Below, piece after piece: positions 8,272 to 17,458 of a DNA stretch of 64,000 bases. This DNA is from Methylobacterium sp. NMS14P (GTDB lineage: Bacteria; Pseudomonadota; Alphaproteobacteria; Rhizobiales; Beijerinckiaceae). The stretch is from positions 806,001-870,000 of the forward strand of contig NZ_CP087106.1 in the NCBI RefSeq assembly GCF_028583545.1. The letters are read 5' to 3'. A program made the position numbers and the translations under genes. The notes under the pieces were generated by a model, which was not told the origin of the DNA, made no database searches, and saw only the letters and a list, made by a program, of their open reading frames with translations. The number at the start of each line of letters is the position of its first letter. Positions within the stretch are counted from its first letter, which is position 1.

Positions 8272-10074
8272 ATGGCCGCTCCCCCGCTCCTCACCCTCCA
8301 GGACGTCGCTCTCACCTTCGGCGGCACGCCGCTGATCACGAGCGCGAGCCTCGCCATCGCGCCGGGCGAGCGCACCTGCCTCGTCGGCCGGAACGGGTCG
8401 GGGAAGTCGACGCTCATGAAGATCGCCGCGGGCCTCGCGGAGCCCGACCGGGGCCGGCGCTTCGTCCAGCCCGGCACGACGATCCGCTATCTCGCGCAGG
8501 AGCCCGATTTCACGGGCTTCGCCACCACCCTGGATTTCGTCGAAGCCGGCCTGCCACCGGGCGAATCGACCCACCGCGCCCACTACCTGCTGGAGAGCCT
8601 CGGCCTGACCGGCGCGGAGGATCCGAGCAAGCTCTCCGGCGGCGAGGGACGCCGCACCGCGCTGGCGCAGGCGCTCGCGCCGGAGCCCGACGTGCTGCTC
8701 CTCGACGAGCCGACCAACCATCTCGACCTGCCGGCGATCGAGTGGCTCGAGACGGAGCTGAAGGGTACCCGCGCGGCCCTCGTGCTCATCAGCCACGACC
8801 GCCGCTTCCTCTCGGCCCTGTCGCGGGCCACGATCTGGCTCGACCGCGGCGAGACCCGCCGGATCGACCAGGGCTTCTCCAGCTTCGAGGCGTGGCGCGA
8901 CGCCTTCTTCGAGGAGGAGGAGCGGGACCAGCACAAGCTCGACCGCAAGATCGCCGCCGAGGAGCACTGGCTGCGCTACGGGGTCACGGCGCGGCGCAAG
9001 CGCAACGTCCGCCGGCTCGGCAACCTGCACGAGCTGCGCCAGAACCGCCGCGAGGTGCGTCGCCCGGTGGGCAGCGTCAGCATGCAGGCCTCCGACGCGG
9101 AATCCTCCGGGAGCCTCGTCGTCGAGGCCCGCGACATCGCGAAGAGCTACGGTGAGCGCAAGATCGTCGACGGGCTGTCCCTGCGGGTCATGCGGGGGGA
9201 CCGGCTCGGCATCGTCGGGGCGAACGGCGCGGGCAAGAGTACCCTGATCAACCTGCTGATGGGCCGGCTCGCGCCGGATGCCGGGCAGGTCGTGCTCGGC
9301 ACCAACCTGCTGCCGGTGGTGCTCGATCAGGCCCGCGCCGTGCTGGAGCCCGGGATGACCGTCACCGACGTCCTGACCGGCGGCCGCGGCGACAGCGTCA
9401 CGGTGAACGGCCAGAGCCGCCACGTGATCGGCTACCTCAAGGACTTCCTGTTCACGCCCGAGCAGGCGCGCACGCCGGTCTCGGTGCTGTCCGGCGGCGA
9501 GCGCAACCGGCTGCTGATCGCCCGGGCCCTGGCCCAGCCGGCCAACCTCCTCGTCCTCGACGAGCCCACGAACGACCTCGACCTCGAGACGCTCGACCTG
9601 CTCCAGGAGATGCTGGGCGACTACCAGGGCACGCTGATCCTGGTGAGCCACGACCGCGACTTCCTCGACCGCGTGGCCGGCAGCGTGCTGGTCTCGGAGG
9701 GCGCCGGCCGCTGGGTCGAGTATGCCGGCGGCTACAGCGACATGCTGGTCCAGCGCGGCCAGGGCGTCGAGGCGCGGACCGTCGCTCAGAAGACGAAGGA
9801 GCCGCGCGAGCGCGCCGCCGCGCCGGCCGCCCCGCCGTCGGGCAAGCCCAAGCTCGGCTTCAAGGACCAGCACGAATTGAAGACCCTGCCGGCCCGCATC
9901 GAGAAGCTGGAGGCGGCGATCGCCCAGCTCCGGACGATCCTGGCCGACCCCGAGCTCTACGCCCGCGACCCGGCCCGGTTCGACAAGGCCTCGACCATGC
10001 TGGCCCAGGCCGAGACCGAGCTGTCGCTGGCCGAGGACCGCTGGCTGGAACTGGAGATGCTTCAGGCGGGGTGA
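8272..10074 (+). CDS. ABC-F family ATPase (Uup-like)
   Basis: 600-residue soluble protein with two ABC cassettes and no membrane domain. Cassette 1: GRNGSGKST, LSGGEGRR, VLLLDEPTNHLD. Cassette 2: GANGAGKST, LSGGERNR, LLVLDEPTNDLD. They are joined by a charged linker (DRKIAAEEHWLRYGVTARRKR). A C-terminal region (from about residue 505) includes a Lys/Glu coiled coil ending in AEDRWLELEMLQ, as in Uup. ABC-F proteins act on the ribosome; Uup-type members also affect transposon excision and branched DNA. The ATG at MAAPPLLTLQD was preferred over a TTG 12 codons earlier. Confidence 0.92.
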   Translation: MAAPPLLTLQDVALTFGGTPLITSASLAIAPGERTCLVGRNGSGKSTLMKIAAGLAEPDRGRRFVQPGTTIRYLAQEPDFTGFATTLDFVEAGLPPGESTHRAHYLLESLGLTGAEDPSKLSGGEGRRTALAQALAPEPDVLLLDEPTNHLDLPAIEWLETELKGTRAALVLISHDRRFLSALSRATIWLDRGETRRIDQGFSSFEAWRDAFFEEEERDQHKLDRKIAAEEHWLRYGVTARRKRNVRRLGNLHELRQNRREVRRPVGSVSMQASDAESSGSLVVEARDIAKSYGERKIVDGLSLRVMRGDRLGIVGANGAGKSTLINLLMGRLAPDAGQVVLGTNLLPVVLDQARAVLEPGMTVTDVLTGGRGDSVTVNGQSRHVIGYLKDFLFTPEQARTPVSVLSGGERNRLLIARALAQPANLLVLDEPTNDLDLETLDLLQEMLGDYQGTLILVSHDRDFLDRVAGSVLVSEGAGRWVEYAGGYSDMLVQRGQGVEARTVAQKTKEPRERAAAPAAPPSGKPKLGFKDQHELKTLPARIEKLEAAIAQLRTILADPELYARDPARFDKASTMLAQAETELSLAEDRWLELEMLQAG

Positions 10075-10118
10075 CCGCCGCCGCATCGCGCCGCGAGACG
10101 TACCGGACCGGAGACCGC

Positions 10119-11618
10119 ATGACCGCCTATCAGACCCTCGAACAGCGTTTCGCCCGGCTCGCCGCCCTCGAGGGCGCGGCCGGGATCCTCGGCTGGGACG
10201 CGCAGACCCTGATGCCCGACGGCGCCGCCGAGGCCCGCGGAGACCAGCTCGCGATCCTGCGCGGGCTCGCCCACGGGATGCTCACCGCCCCCGAGGCCGC
10301 CGAGGAGCTGGCGGCGGCGGAGCAGGGCGGGGGCCTCGAACCCTGGCCCGCCGCCAACCTGCGGGAGATGCGCCGCGCCCAGGCCCACGCCACCGCGGTC
10401 CCGCGCGACCTCGTCGAGGCCAGCTCCCGCGCCGTGTCCCGCTCGGAGATGGTCTGGCGCGAGGCGCGGCGCGACGCAGACTTCGGCCGCCTGGAACCCC
10501 ACCTCGCCGAGGTGCTGCGGCTCCAGCGGGAGATCGGCCAGGCGAAGGGCGCGGCCCTCGGCCTCGACCCCTACGACGCGCTCCTCGACAGCTACGATCC
10601 CGGCATGCGCCGGGCGACGATCGACCCGCTCTTCGCGGACCTGACCGACTGGCTGCCGGCCCTGATCGCCCGCGCCCGGGAGATCCAGGCGTCCCGGCCG
10701 GCACCGCTCCCGCTCGCCGGCCCGTTCGACGTGACGGTGCAGCGCGGCCTCGGCCTGAAGCTGATGGAGGCGGTCGGCTTCGATTTCACCCGCGGTCGGC
10801 TCGACATCAGCCTGCACCCGTTCTGCGGCGGCGCCACCGACGACGTGCGGATCACGACCCGGTACGACGCGGCCGATTTCGGCCGGGCCCTGATGGGCGT
10901 TCTCCACGAGACCGGGCACGCCCTCTACGAGCAGGGCCGGCCGGCGGCGTGGCGGAACCAGCCGGTCGGCGCGGCGCGGGGGATGAGCCTGCACGAGAGC
11001 CAGTCGCTCATCGTCGAGATGCAGGCCTGCCGGAGCCGGGAGTTCTTCACCTTCCTGGCGCCGCTCCTGCAGGCGGCGTTCGGGCGATCCGGGCCCGAAT
11101 GGTCGCCGGAGAACCTGCACGCGCTCAACACCCGGGTCGCGCCGGGCTTCATCCGGGTGGATGCCGACGAGGCGACCTACCCGGCCCACATCCTCCTGCG
11201 CTACCGGCTGGAGACCGCGATGATCGCGGGCGACCTCGCGGTGCGCGACCTGCCGGGGGCGTTCAACGACGGCCTGCGCGACCTCCTCGGCCTGACCGTG
11301 CCGGACGACCGGGTCGGCTGCCTCCAGGACATCCACTGGCCGAGCGGTGCGTTCGGCTATTTCCCGACCTACACCCTCGGCGCCATGGCGGCCGCGCAGC
11401 TGTTCCGGGCCGCCCGCGCGGCCGAGCCGGCGCTGCCGGGCTGCCTGGCGCAGGGCGACTTCGGTCCCCTGCGGGACTGGCTCCGCACGCACGTGCACGC
11501 GGTGGGGAGCCTGCTCGACACCGACGACCTGCTCACCCGCGCCACCGGGACGAAGCTCGGCACGGCGGCGTTCCGGGCCCATCTGGAGGCGCGCTACCTC
11601 GGGGGCGCGGGCGCCTGA
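10119..11618 (+). CDS. Carboxypeptidase Taq-type metallopeptidase (M32 family)
   Basis: 499-residue zinc carboxypeptidase. The metal-binding motif HETGH lies in LMGVLHETGHALYEQG, with the conserved HESQSLIVE downstream. DRVGCLQDIHWPSGAFGYFPTYTLGA is the classical C-terminal M32 signature. The length matches the family (about 490-510). The frame also opens at a GTG at 10071 that overlaps the ABC-F stop; the ATG at 10119 fits the family N-terminus (MTAYQTLEQRFARLAAL). It probably trims cytoplasmic peptides. It is convergent with the YhaN-like gene. Confidence 0.93.
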   Translation: MTAYQTLEQRFARLAALEGAAGILGWDAQTLMPDGAAEARGDQLAILRGLAHGMLTAPEAAEELAAAEQGGGLEPWPAANLREMRRAQAHATAVPRDLVEASSRAVSRSEMVWREARRDADFGRLEPHLAEVLRLQREIGQAKGAALGLDPYDALLDSYDPGMRRATIDPLFADLTDWLPALIARAREIQASRPAPLPLAGPFDVTVQRGLGLKLMEAVGFDFTRGRLDISLHPFCGGATDDVRITTRYDAADFGRALMGVLHETGHALYEQGRPAAWRNQPVGAARGMSLHESQSLIVEMQACRSREFFTFLAPLLQAAFGRSGPEWSPENLHALNTRVAPGFIRVDADEATYPAHILLRYRLETAMIAGDLAVRDLPGAFNDGLRDLLGLTVPDDRVGCLQDIHWPSGAFGYFPTYTLGAMAAAQLFRAARAAEPALPGCLAQGDFGPLRDWLRTHVHAVGSLLDTDDLLTRATGTKLGTAAFRAHLEARYLGGAGA

Positions 11619-11667
11619 GACGCGGTGGCCGGGGAGGGTACGGAACGGCCCCCTCCGCCGGCCTCGC

Positions 11668-14600
11668 CTAGAGCGTCACCACGTCGACATCCGTGCCGAG
11701 CCGGTCGCGGGCGATGTCCGCGACGTGGCGGTGGTGCGTGAACAGGATCGGCTGGACCCGGGTGCCGATCGCCGCCAGCGCGTCCAGGCCGTGGCCGGTC
11801 CGGGTCTCGTCGAAGGTCGAGAACAGGTCGTCGCCGATGAAGGGCGCCGGCTCGGCGCGGCCGGCGTAATCCTCCAGATAGGCCAGCCGCAGGGCGAGAT
11901 AGAGCTGGTCGCGGGTGCCCTCGCTCATGCCCTCGATCGCGACCGTCCCGCCGCCGGCGCGCTGCCCGGCGAGCTTCGGGGTGTCGGCCTCGTCGTAGAT
12001 CTGCGCCAGACCGGAGAACGCGCCGCCGGTCAGCGCGCCGAACAGCGCGCCCGCACGGGTGACGAGCGGGTCCTGCTGCCCCGCGCGGTGGCGGGCCACG
12101 GCCTGCCCGAGCATCAGCCCGGCGAGCCGCAGCACGGCCCAGGACCGGGAAGCCGCCTGGAGATCCGCCTCCGCGGCCTTGCGCTCCGCGAGCGCCAGCT
12201 CGGCGCCGGTGCCGCCCTCGAGCTCCGCCCGCCGCCGCTCCGCCCGGTCGCGGTCCGCGAAGATGACCTGGCCGCGCTCGGCCTGCTCCTCGGCCTCGAG
12301 AGAGAGCCGGGCCAGCTCCGCCTCGATCGCCTCCGGGGACAGGGTCTCCAGGCCGGCGCGCAGCTCGGCCTCGGGGAGCCCGTCGGCCGCGCCCGCGAGC
12401 GTGCCGCGGAGCCGCAGGCGCTCGGCGCGCAGCGCCTCCCGCGCGCTGAGGCGGCCGAACAGCCGGTCGATCTCCGGCGTCGGCGCCGCGGCGAGGTCCG
12501 GCATCACCTCGGCGACCTGCCGGGCGAGCGTCGCCCGCGCCGCGTCGCGCGCTTCGGCGGCGGCGCGATGGGCCGCGTCGGCCTCGTCGCGGCGGCGGTC
12601 CAGCTCGGCGCGCCGCGCCTCGCGGGCCTGCGCGGCCACGAGGCGGCCGTGCAGCGATCGGATCGCGCCGGCGGGCGACACCTCCGCGAGGTCGGGCGCC
12701 AGGGCCTCGACCAGCGTGGTCGCGGTGGCCCGGAACGCCTCCATGTCCCGGCGGATCCCGGCGGAGCGGCGCTGCAGGGCGGCCCGTTCCGCCAGCCGGT
12801 CCGGCACGCTCCGCCACGCCTCCAGCGCGCCCTCCGCCTCCTCGGGAGCGGCCGAGCCGTCGAGGCCGAGGGGCAGGAGCGCCGCCGCCCAGTCGGCGCG
12901 CCACGCGGCGCGGCGGGCGGCGGTCTCGGCGAGGCTCGCCTCCAGCCGCTCGACCGACAGTCCGGCCGCGCGCAGCAGGCCGCCGGTCTGCAGATTGGCC
13001 TCCCACCGGCCGGCCAGGGCGGCGATGCGCGCCTCGAGACCGTCCAGCGCGGCGGCGATCTCGAGGTCCGGCGCGGCGTCGAGCCCGGCGCGGGCGCGCA
13101 GGTCGGACAACGGCGCGCGCGCGGACTCGATCCGCGCCAGGAGGCGGTCCGCCTCGATCCGCTGCGCGGCGAGGCGCTGCTCGGCCTCGATCAGGCTCTC
13201 CACCTCGGCGAGCCAGGCCGCCATCTCGGCCGGCGGTCCGGGCACGAGGCCGGCGGGCCGCCAAGCCTCGCGCCACGCCGCCTCGCCCGCCGCGAGCTCC
13301 GCGGCGAGACCGGCGAGCACGTCGTCGGCCCGCGCGGCCTCCGCCTCCTCGGCGGCGAGCCGCTCCAGGTCGGCCGCGTGGGCGGCGACCCGGGCTGCGT
13401 CCGAGGCCCGCTCGTCCGCGACGCGGTCGGCCTCGAGGAGCGCGCGCTCGAAGGCCGCGATCTCGGCGACGGCGGCCGCGCGGCCGGCCGCGAGGGCGTC
13501 GCGCAGCGGCGCGAACGCCGCGTCGCGGGTCGCCCGCAGGGCGTCGAGCCGCTCCCGGGTGGCGACGGGTCGGCCGGCCTCGCGCTCCCGCAGCCGCGCC
13601 CGGGTGACCGCGACCTGCCGGCGGGCCGCGTCGCACCGGTCGGCGGCCCGCTCGTGCTCGCGGGTCTTGGCCTCGAGGCGCTGACGGTAGCGCGCCACCG
13701 TGTCGGGGGCGGGCAGGGGCGTCCGGACGAGGGCGGCGAGGTCGGGGACCGGGGGCGACAGCCGCTCGGCCTGGTTGCGCAGCAGCGCCGCCTCCCGGCG
13801 GACCGCGCCGTCGAGGGTGTCGCGGGCGGCGATCCGCTCGTGGAGCCGGGCGAGGGGCTTCAGCGCCTCCCGGAGCGGGGTCGGGTCCCGGGCCGCGTCG
13901 GCCGCCTCCACCTCGCGGGCGAGGCGCTCCCGCTCGGCGCGGGCGGCGGCGAGGTCGCGGGCGATCTGCTCCTCGGCGGCCGCCAGGGTCCGGCCGTCGC
14001 GGATCAGCCGCTCGGTCCGCGCCCGCGCGGCGTCCGGGGGCTGGCGGGCCTCCAGCGCGGCGAGGTCGGGCACGCCGATCCGGGCGCGCAGCCGCTCCAG
14101 CTCCAGCCCGACCTTGTGGGCGTCGCCCTCGATGCGGGGCAGGTCGGTGCCGCCCTTCTCGAACTCCCGGGTGCCGCTGAACGCCGCCAGGATCTCGTCC
14201 GCCCGGTGGGTCAGCCCCGGCTCGACCGGGACGGATTCGGCCTCGCCGCGGGCCCGGTCGCGTCCGGCCTCGGCCCGCTCCGCCTCGGAATCCGCGGCGC
14301 GGCACGCGTCCAGCGCGGCCCCGAGACGCGCGATCCAGGCCGGATCCGCGTCGACGAGGTCGGTCTCGGCGGCGATGCGCTGCTCCAGCGCGTCGATCTC
14401 GGCGATGATCGGGCGGACGCGCTTGAACCGCTCCAGCCGGGCGCGCGCGACCGCGCCGGCCTTCTGCTCGGACCGGAGCGCCTCGAGCTGCGCGGCCGCC
14501 GCGGCGATCTCGTCGTTCAGGGCGCGCCAGTCGCCGGCGCGCAGGCCCCGCTCGCGGATCGCCCGCCGGGCCGTCTCGTGGCGCTCCAGCGCCTGGTAGA

Positions 14601-15144
14601 AGGTCCGGTGCTTGGCCTGGCGCGGGGCGAAGATGGCCTCGGCCTCCGCGTCCAGTGTCGTCTGCAGCTCCGTGAGCCCGCGCAGGCCCGAGCCCGCCGC
14701 GAACAGGCTCGCGCCGACCTCGCCCTCGACGTCGACCATCTCGCGGCCCCCGGCCCGGAGGCTCGCCGCGTCGAGTCCGAAGGCCCGGCAGAACACCGTC
14801 CGGGACAGGCCGCCGAGGAACGGGGCGAGCGCGTCGTCGGCGAGCGGCGCGTCGGCGGCGTCGATGAGGGTGCGGCTGTTGCCCTTCCGGCGGCGGAAGG
14901 ACAGCCGGCGCCCGTCGGCGGCGGCGATCTCCGCGCCGAGCCGCAGCTGCGGCATGTCGTGCAGGAAGGCGTAGGGCGTGGACTTCCCGAAGCCGAACAG
15001 CAGGTCGGTGACCGCCGCCAGCGCGGTGCTCTTGCCGGCCTCGTTGGCGCCCAGCACGACGTGCAGGCGCGCGTCCGGCTGGAACGCGACGGTGCGGTCC
15101 GTGAAGGCGCCGTAGCGCTCGAGGGCGAGGCGGATCAGGCGCAT
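11668..15144 (-). CDS. YhaN-like SMC/Rad50-type ATPase (SbcC analogue)
   Basis: 1158-residue ATPase. The N-terminal Walker A is GANEAGKST (about residues 34-42) in a typical AAA_27 start (MRLIRLALERYGAFTD). A very long Arg/Ala/Glu coiled-coil middle follows, with C-terminal ABC-type elements MSEGTRDQLYLALRLA (signature) and PAPFIGDDLFSTFDETR (Walker B). There is no CxxC zinc hook in the coiled coil, unlike Rad50/SbcC, and this separates YhaN from SbcC. It is 22 bases downstream of the nuclease gene, so the two form an operon. It probably powers the nuclease on DNA ends or hairpins. The ATG was chosen at MRLIRLALERYG. Confidence 0.88.
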   Translation of the reverse strand: MRLIRLALERYGAFTDRTVAFQPDARLHVVLGANEAGKSTALAAVTDLLFGFGKSTPYAFLHDMPQLRLGAEIAAADGRRLSFRRRKGNSRTLIDAADAPLADDALAPFLGGLSRTVFCRAFGLDAASLRAGGREMVDVEGEVGASLFAAGSGLRGLTELQTTLDAEAEAIFAPRQAKHRTFYQALERHETARRAIRERGLRAGDWRALNDEIAAAAAQLEALRSEQKAGAVARARLERFKRVRPIIAEIDALEQRIAAETDLVDADPAWIARLGAALDACRAADSEAERAEAGRDRARGEAESVPVEPGLTHRADEILAAFSGTREFEKGGTDLPRIEGDAHKVGLELERLRARIGVPDLAALEARQPPDAARARTERLIRDGRTLAAAEEQIARDLAAARAERERLAREVEAADAARDPTPLREALKPLARLHERIAARDTLDGAVRREAALLRNQAERLSPPVPDLAALVRTPLPAPDTVARYRQRLEAKTREHERAADRCDAARRQVAVTRARLREREAGRPVATRERLDALRATRDAAFAPLRDALAAGRAAAVAEIAAFERALLEADRVADERASDAARVAAHAADLERLAAEEAEAARADDVLAGLAAELAAGEAAWREAWRPAGLVPGPPAEMAAWLAEVESLIEAEQRLAAQRIEADRLLARIESARAPLSDLRARAGLDAAPDLEIAAALDGLEARIAALAGRWEANLQTGGLLRAAGLSVERLEASLAETAARRAAWRADWAAALLPLGLDGSAAPEEAEGALEAWRSVPDRLAERAALQRRSAGIRRDMEAFRATATTLVEALAPDLAEVSPAGAIRSLHGRLVAAQAREARRAELDRRRDEADAAHRAAAEARDAARATLARQVAEVMPDLAAAPTPEIDRLFGRLSAREALRAERLRLRGTLAGAADGLPEAELRAGLETLSPEAIEAELARLSLEAEEQAERGQVIFADRDRAERRRAELEGGTGAELALAERKAAEADLQAASRSWAVLRLAGLMLGQAVARHRAGQQDPLVTRAGALFGALTGGAFSGLAQIYDEADTPKLAGQRAGGGTVAIEGMSEGTRDQLYLALRLAYLEDYAGRAEPAPFIGDDLFSTFDETRTGHGLDALAAIGTRVQPILFTHHRHVADIARDRLGTDVDVVTL

Positions 15145-15166
15145 CGGGGATCCATGGGCGCGCGCC

Positions 15167-16405
15167 TCAGCAGTGCCGGCCGCCGAGGCGCCCGAGGACG
15201 AGCGCCTCGGCCTCGGCGCAGAGGGCGTCGAACTCCGCGTCGAGGTCGGCCTCCGCGGCGGCGGTCCCCGGCATCCGGCCGCCGATCTCGGCCAGCGCCG
15301 CCTTCGCCCGGGCGCGGAACTCCGGGTCGCGGTCGAGGTCGGCGAGCAGCGCCGCGGGGTCGATGGCGGCACCGGTCGGCTCCGCCGCGGCGCGCGGCCG
15401 GCGGGTCTCGATCTTCAGGCGCTCCAGCCAGATGTCCTCGTGCAGCCGGTGCGCGGCCGCCTGGATCTCGGCCGTCAGGGACTCGCGATCGGCCGCGAGG
15501 GCGTCGTGGGCCTGGGTCGTCCCGGCGAGGTGGACGCGGACCAGGAGCAGCCGGCGCGCCGCGACGGCGGCCAGGGGCCTCAGCGCCGCCTCGACGGCCT
15601 CGACGGCGCCGCGCGCGTCGGCCACCGCCGCGAGGTCGACCGTGACCCGCTCGAACCGCGCCCGGTCCAGGGGCAGGCGGCTGACGCCGGCCACCCGCCC
15701 GTCGGCGACGTCGACCACGACGGCGCCCTTCTCGCCGCACTCGCGCACGCTCCGGCCCTGGAGATTGCCGGGGAACACGATCCAGGGATCCCGGGACAGC
15801 TCCGCGTACTCGTGGATGTGACCGAGCGCCCAGTACTCGTAGCCCCGGGCCGCGAGGTCGGCGACCGAGCAGGGGGCGTAGGTCTCGTGGGCGGCGTGGC
15901 CGGTGCAGGAGGTGTGCAGGACCCCGAGGTTGAACCAGCCCGGAACGGCGGCCGGGTAGGTCAGCGAGAGGTTCTCCTCCACGGCTCGGCCCTGGAAGCT
16001 GCGGCCGTGGACCGCGACGCGGAGCGCGTCGAGGCGCAGGGTGCCGGCGCGCGCGGTCGGGAAGACGTGCACGGATCCCGGCAGCGTGATCGAGCGCGTG
16101 ATGACGCTCTCGGCGTCGTGGTTGCCGCGCACGAGGATCGTCGGGATGCCGGCGCGGTCGAGGCGCGCCACCTGCCGGGCGAAGAACAGGCCGATCGTGG
16201 TGTCGGCCCAGTCGCCGTCGTAGACGTCGCCCGCCACCACCACGAAGGCGACCGACCGCTCGATCGCCTGGCTCACCAGATCCTCGAAGGCCTGCCGACT
16301 CGCCGAGGCGAGGCGCCGGGCCAGATCCGCGTCGCGCGCGGCGAGGCCCGACAGCGGGCTGCCGAGGTGCAGGTCGGCGGCATGGATGAAGCTGAACGCC
16401 GTCAT
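15167..16405 (-). CDS. YhaO-like DNA repair exonuclease (SbcD/Mre11-type metallophosphoesterase)
   Basis: 412-residue nuclease subunit. The calcineurin-like metal motifs are present in order: HAADLHLGS, VAGDVYDGDW, VRGNHDAES, and GHIHEYAEL, near residues 9, 58, 95 and 195. A C-terminal ~150-residue domain likely docks on the ATPase. Mre11-type enzymes process double-strand breaks and DNA hairpins using Mn ions. It is first in a two-gene operon with the YhaN-like ATPase and divergent from the endonuclease/phosphatase gene. Confidence 0.91.
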   Translation of the reverse strand: MTAFSFIHAADLHLGSPLSGLAARDADLARRLASASRQAFEDLVSQAIERSVAFVVVAGDVYDGDWADTTIGLFFARQVARLDRAGIPTILVRGNHDAESVITRSITLPGSVHVFPTARAGTLRLDALRVAVHGRSFQGRAVEENLSLTYPAAVPGWFNLGVLHTSCTGHAAHETYAPCSVADLAARGYEYWALGHIHEYAELSRDPWIVFPGNLQGRSVRECGEKGAVVVDVADGRVAGVSRLPLDRARFERVTVDLAAVADARGAVEAVEAALRPLAAVAARRLLLVRVHLAGTTQAHDALAADRESLTAEIQAAAHRLHEDIWLERLKIETRRPRAAAEPTGAAIDPAALLADLDRDPEFRARAKAALAEIGGRMPGTAAAEADLDAEFDALCAEAEALVLGRLGGRHC

Positions 16406-16672
16406 GGCCTCCGGACGGGATCGGTGGGATGGCGGCGCGCGGCAGTCCGCGGAGCGGCCGGCGTCGCCCTGCCGGCTCTTAGGCCGCCGACCGGGTCCGC
16501 CTCAAGCGGCGCCCGGCGATGGGCTGTGGGGCGGGCAGGTCGGACCGGGCGGCCCCCCGCCGCCGACGGCACGCCCGTGCCCGGCGCGAAAGCGGTCGAA
16601 CGTCCCGGCTCCGGGCGCGTTAGAGCGTGGCGGTGGCGGGAGCGCCGCGCGCTGAGGTACGAGACCGGCCCG

Positions 16673-17458
16673 ATGAATCCTGCTGCACGCCCGGCCCGCT
16701 CCAACCCCGCACCGTCGCCCGTCACGCCGATCCGCCCCGCCGAGCGGCCGCACCAGCCCTTCAAGATCGTGAGCTGGAACCTGCTGCGGCGCACCGGCGC
16801 GGCGGTGGACGACGTCGCCGCCCTCGTGGCGCAGGAGAAGCCCGACCTGCTGCTGATGCAGGAGGCGACCCGGGCCATCGGCTTCCTGCTGGACCGGATC
16901 GGCGGCCACTACGCCTGGGCGCCCCTGCCGGGCCGGATCCACGGGCTCGCCATGTGGAGCCCGAAGCCCTGGGCGGCCCCGCCCCGGGTCATCGCGCTTC
17001 CGTCCGGCGCCCTCGTGCACCGGGTCTGCCAGATCCTCGATCTCGGCGAGTTCGGCGTGGCCAACGTCCACCTGTCGCACGGGCAGATGCTGAACCGGCG
17101 CCAGCTGCGGCGCATCGTCAGCGAGCTGCCGCCGCGGGCGGCCGTGCTCGGCGACTACAACATCGTCGGCCCGGCGCTGATCCCGGGCTTCCGCGACGTC
17201 GGACCGCGGCAACCGACCCACGCGATGGTCGAGGTCCTGCCGCTGCGGCTCGACCGCTGCCTCGCCCGCGGGCTCGTCTGCCACGCGCACGCGGTGCTGC
17301 CGCGGGGGCGCTCCGATCACCGGCCGATCGTCGTCCATCTCGGCCCGGCGCCGGAGGCGCACGCCCCCGCCCGGTTCAAAGGTATGGCAGCAGCAGTCGC
17401 ACGCCTGCGTCGCGCAGACGGATCGGCAGGCCGCGCGCGGCGAGATCCTCCCGGCTGA
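16673..17458 (+). CDS. Endonuclease/exonuclease/phosphatase-family protein
   Basis: 261 residues with the EEP fold: KIVSWNLLRR, LLMQEATRA, GLAMWSPKP, VANVHLSHG, LGDYNIVGP (canonical GDFN) and RSDHRPIVVHL, in the right order, so the catalytic Glu, Asp, Asn and His are present. Substrate is unknown (DNA, phosphoinositide-like lipid or other phosphodiester). The N-terminal 25 residues are Pro/Ala-rich. The ATG at MNPAARPAR was chosen; the frame is open far upstream only because it is antisense to the nuclease gene. The last 28 codons overlap the end of the convergent cardiolipin synthase gene. Confidence 0.85.
   Translation: MNPAARPARSNPAPSPVTPIRPAERPHQPFKIVSWNLLRRTGAAVDDVAALVAQEKPDLLLMQEATRAIGFLLDRIGGHYAWAPLPGRIHGLAMWSPKPWAAPPRVIALPSGALVHRVCQILDLGEFGVANVHLSHGQMLNRRQLRRIVSELPPRAAVLGDYNIVGPALIPGFRDVGPRQPTHAMVEVLPLRLDRCLARGLVCHAHAVLPRGRSDHRPIVVHLGPAPEAHAPARFKGMAAAVARLRRADGSAGRARRDPPG

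Noticed and set aside
11347..15645. 1432-codon plus-strand frame across the YhaN-like gene
   Set aside because: Arg/Gly-rich shadow of the ATPase gene with no domain.
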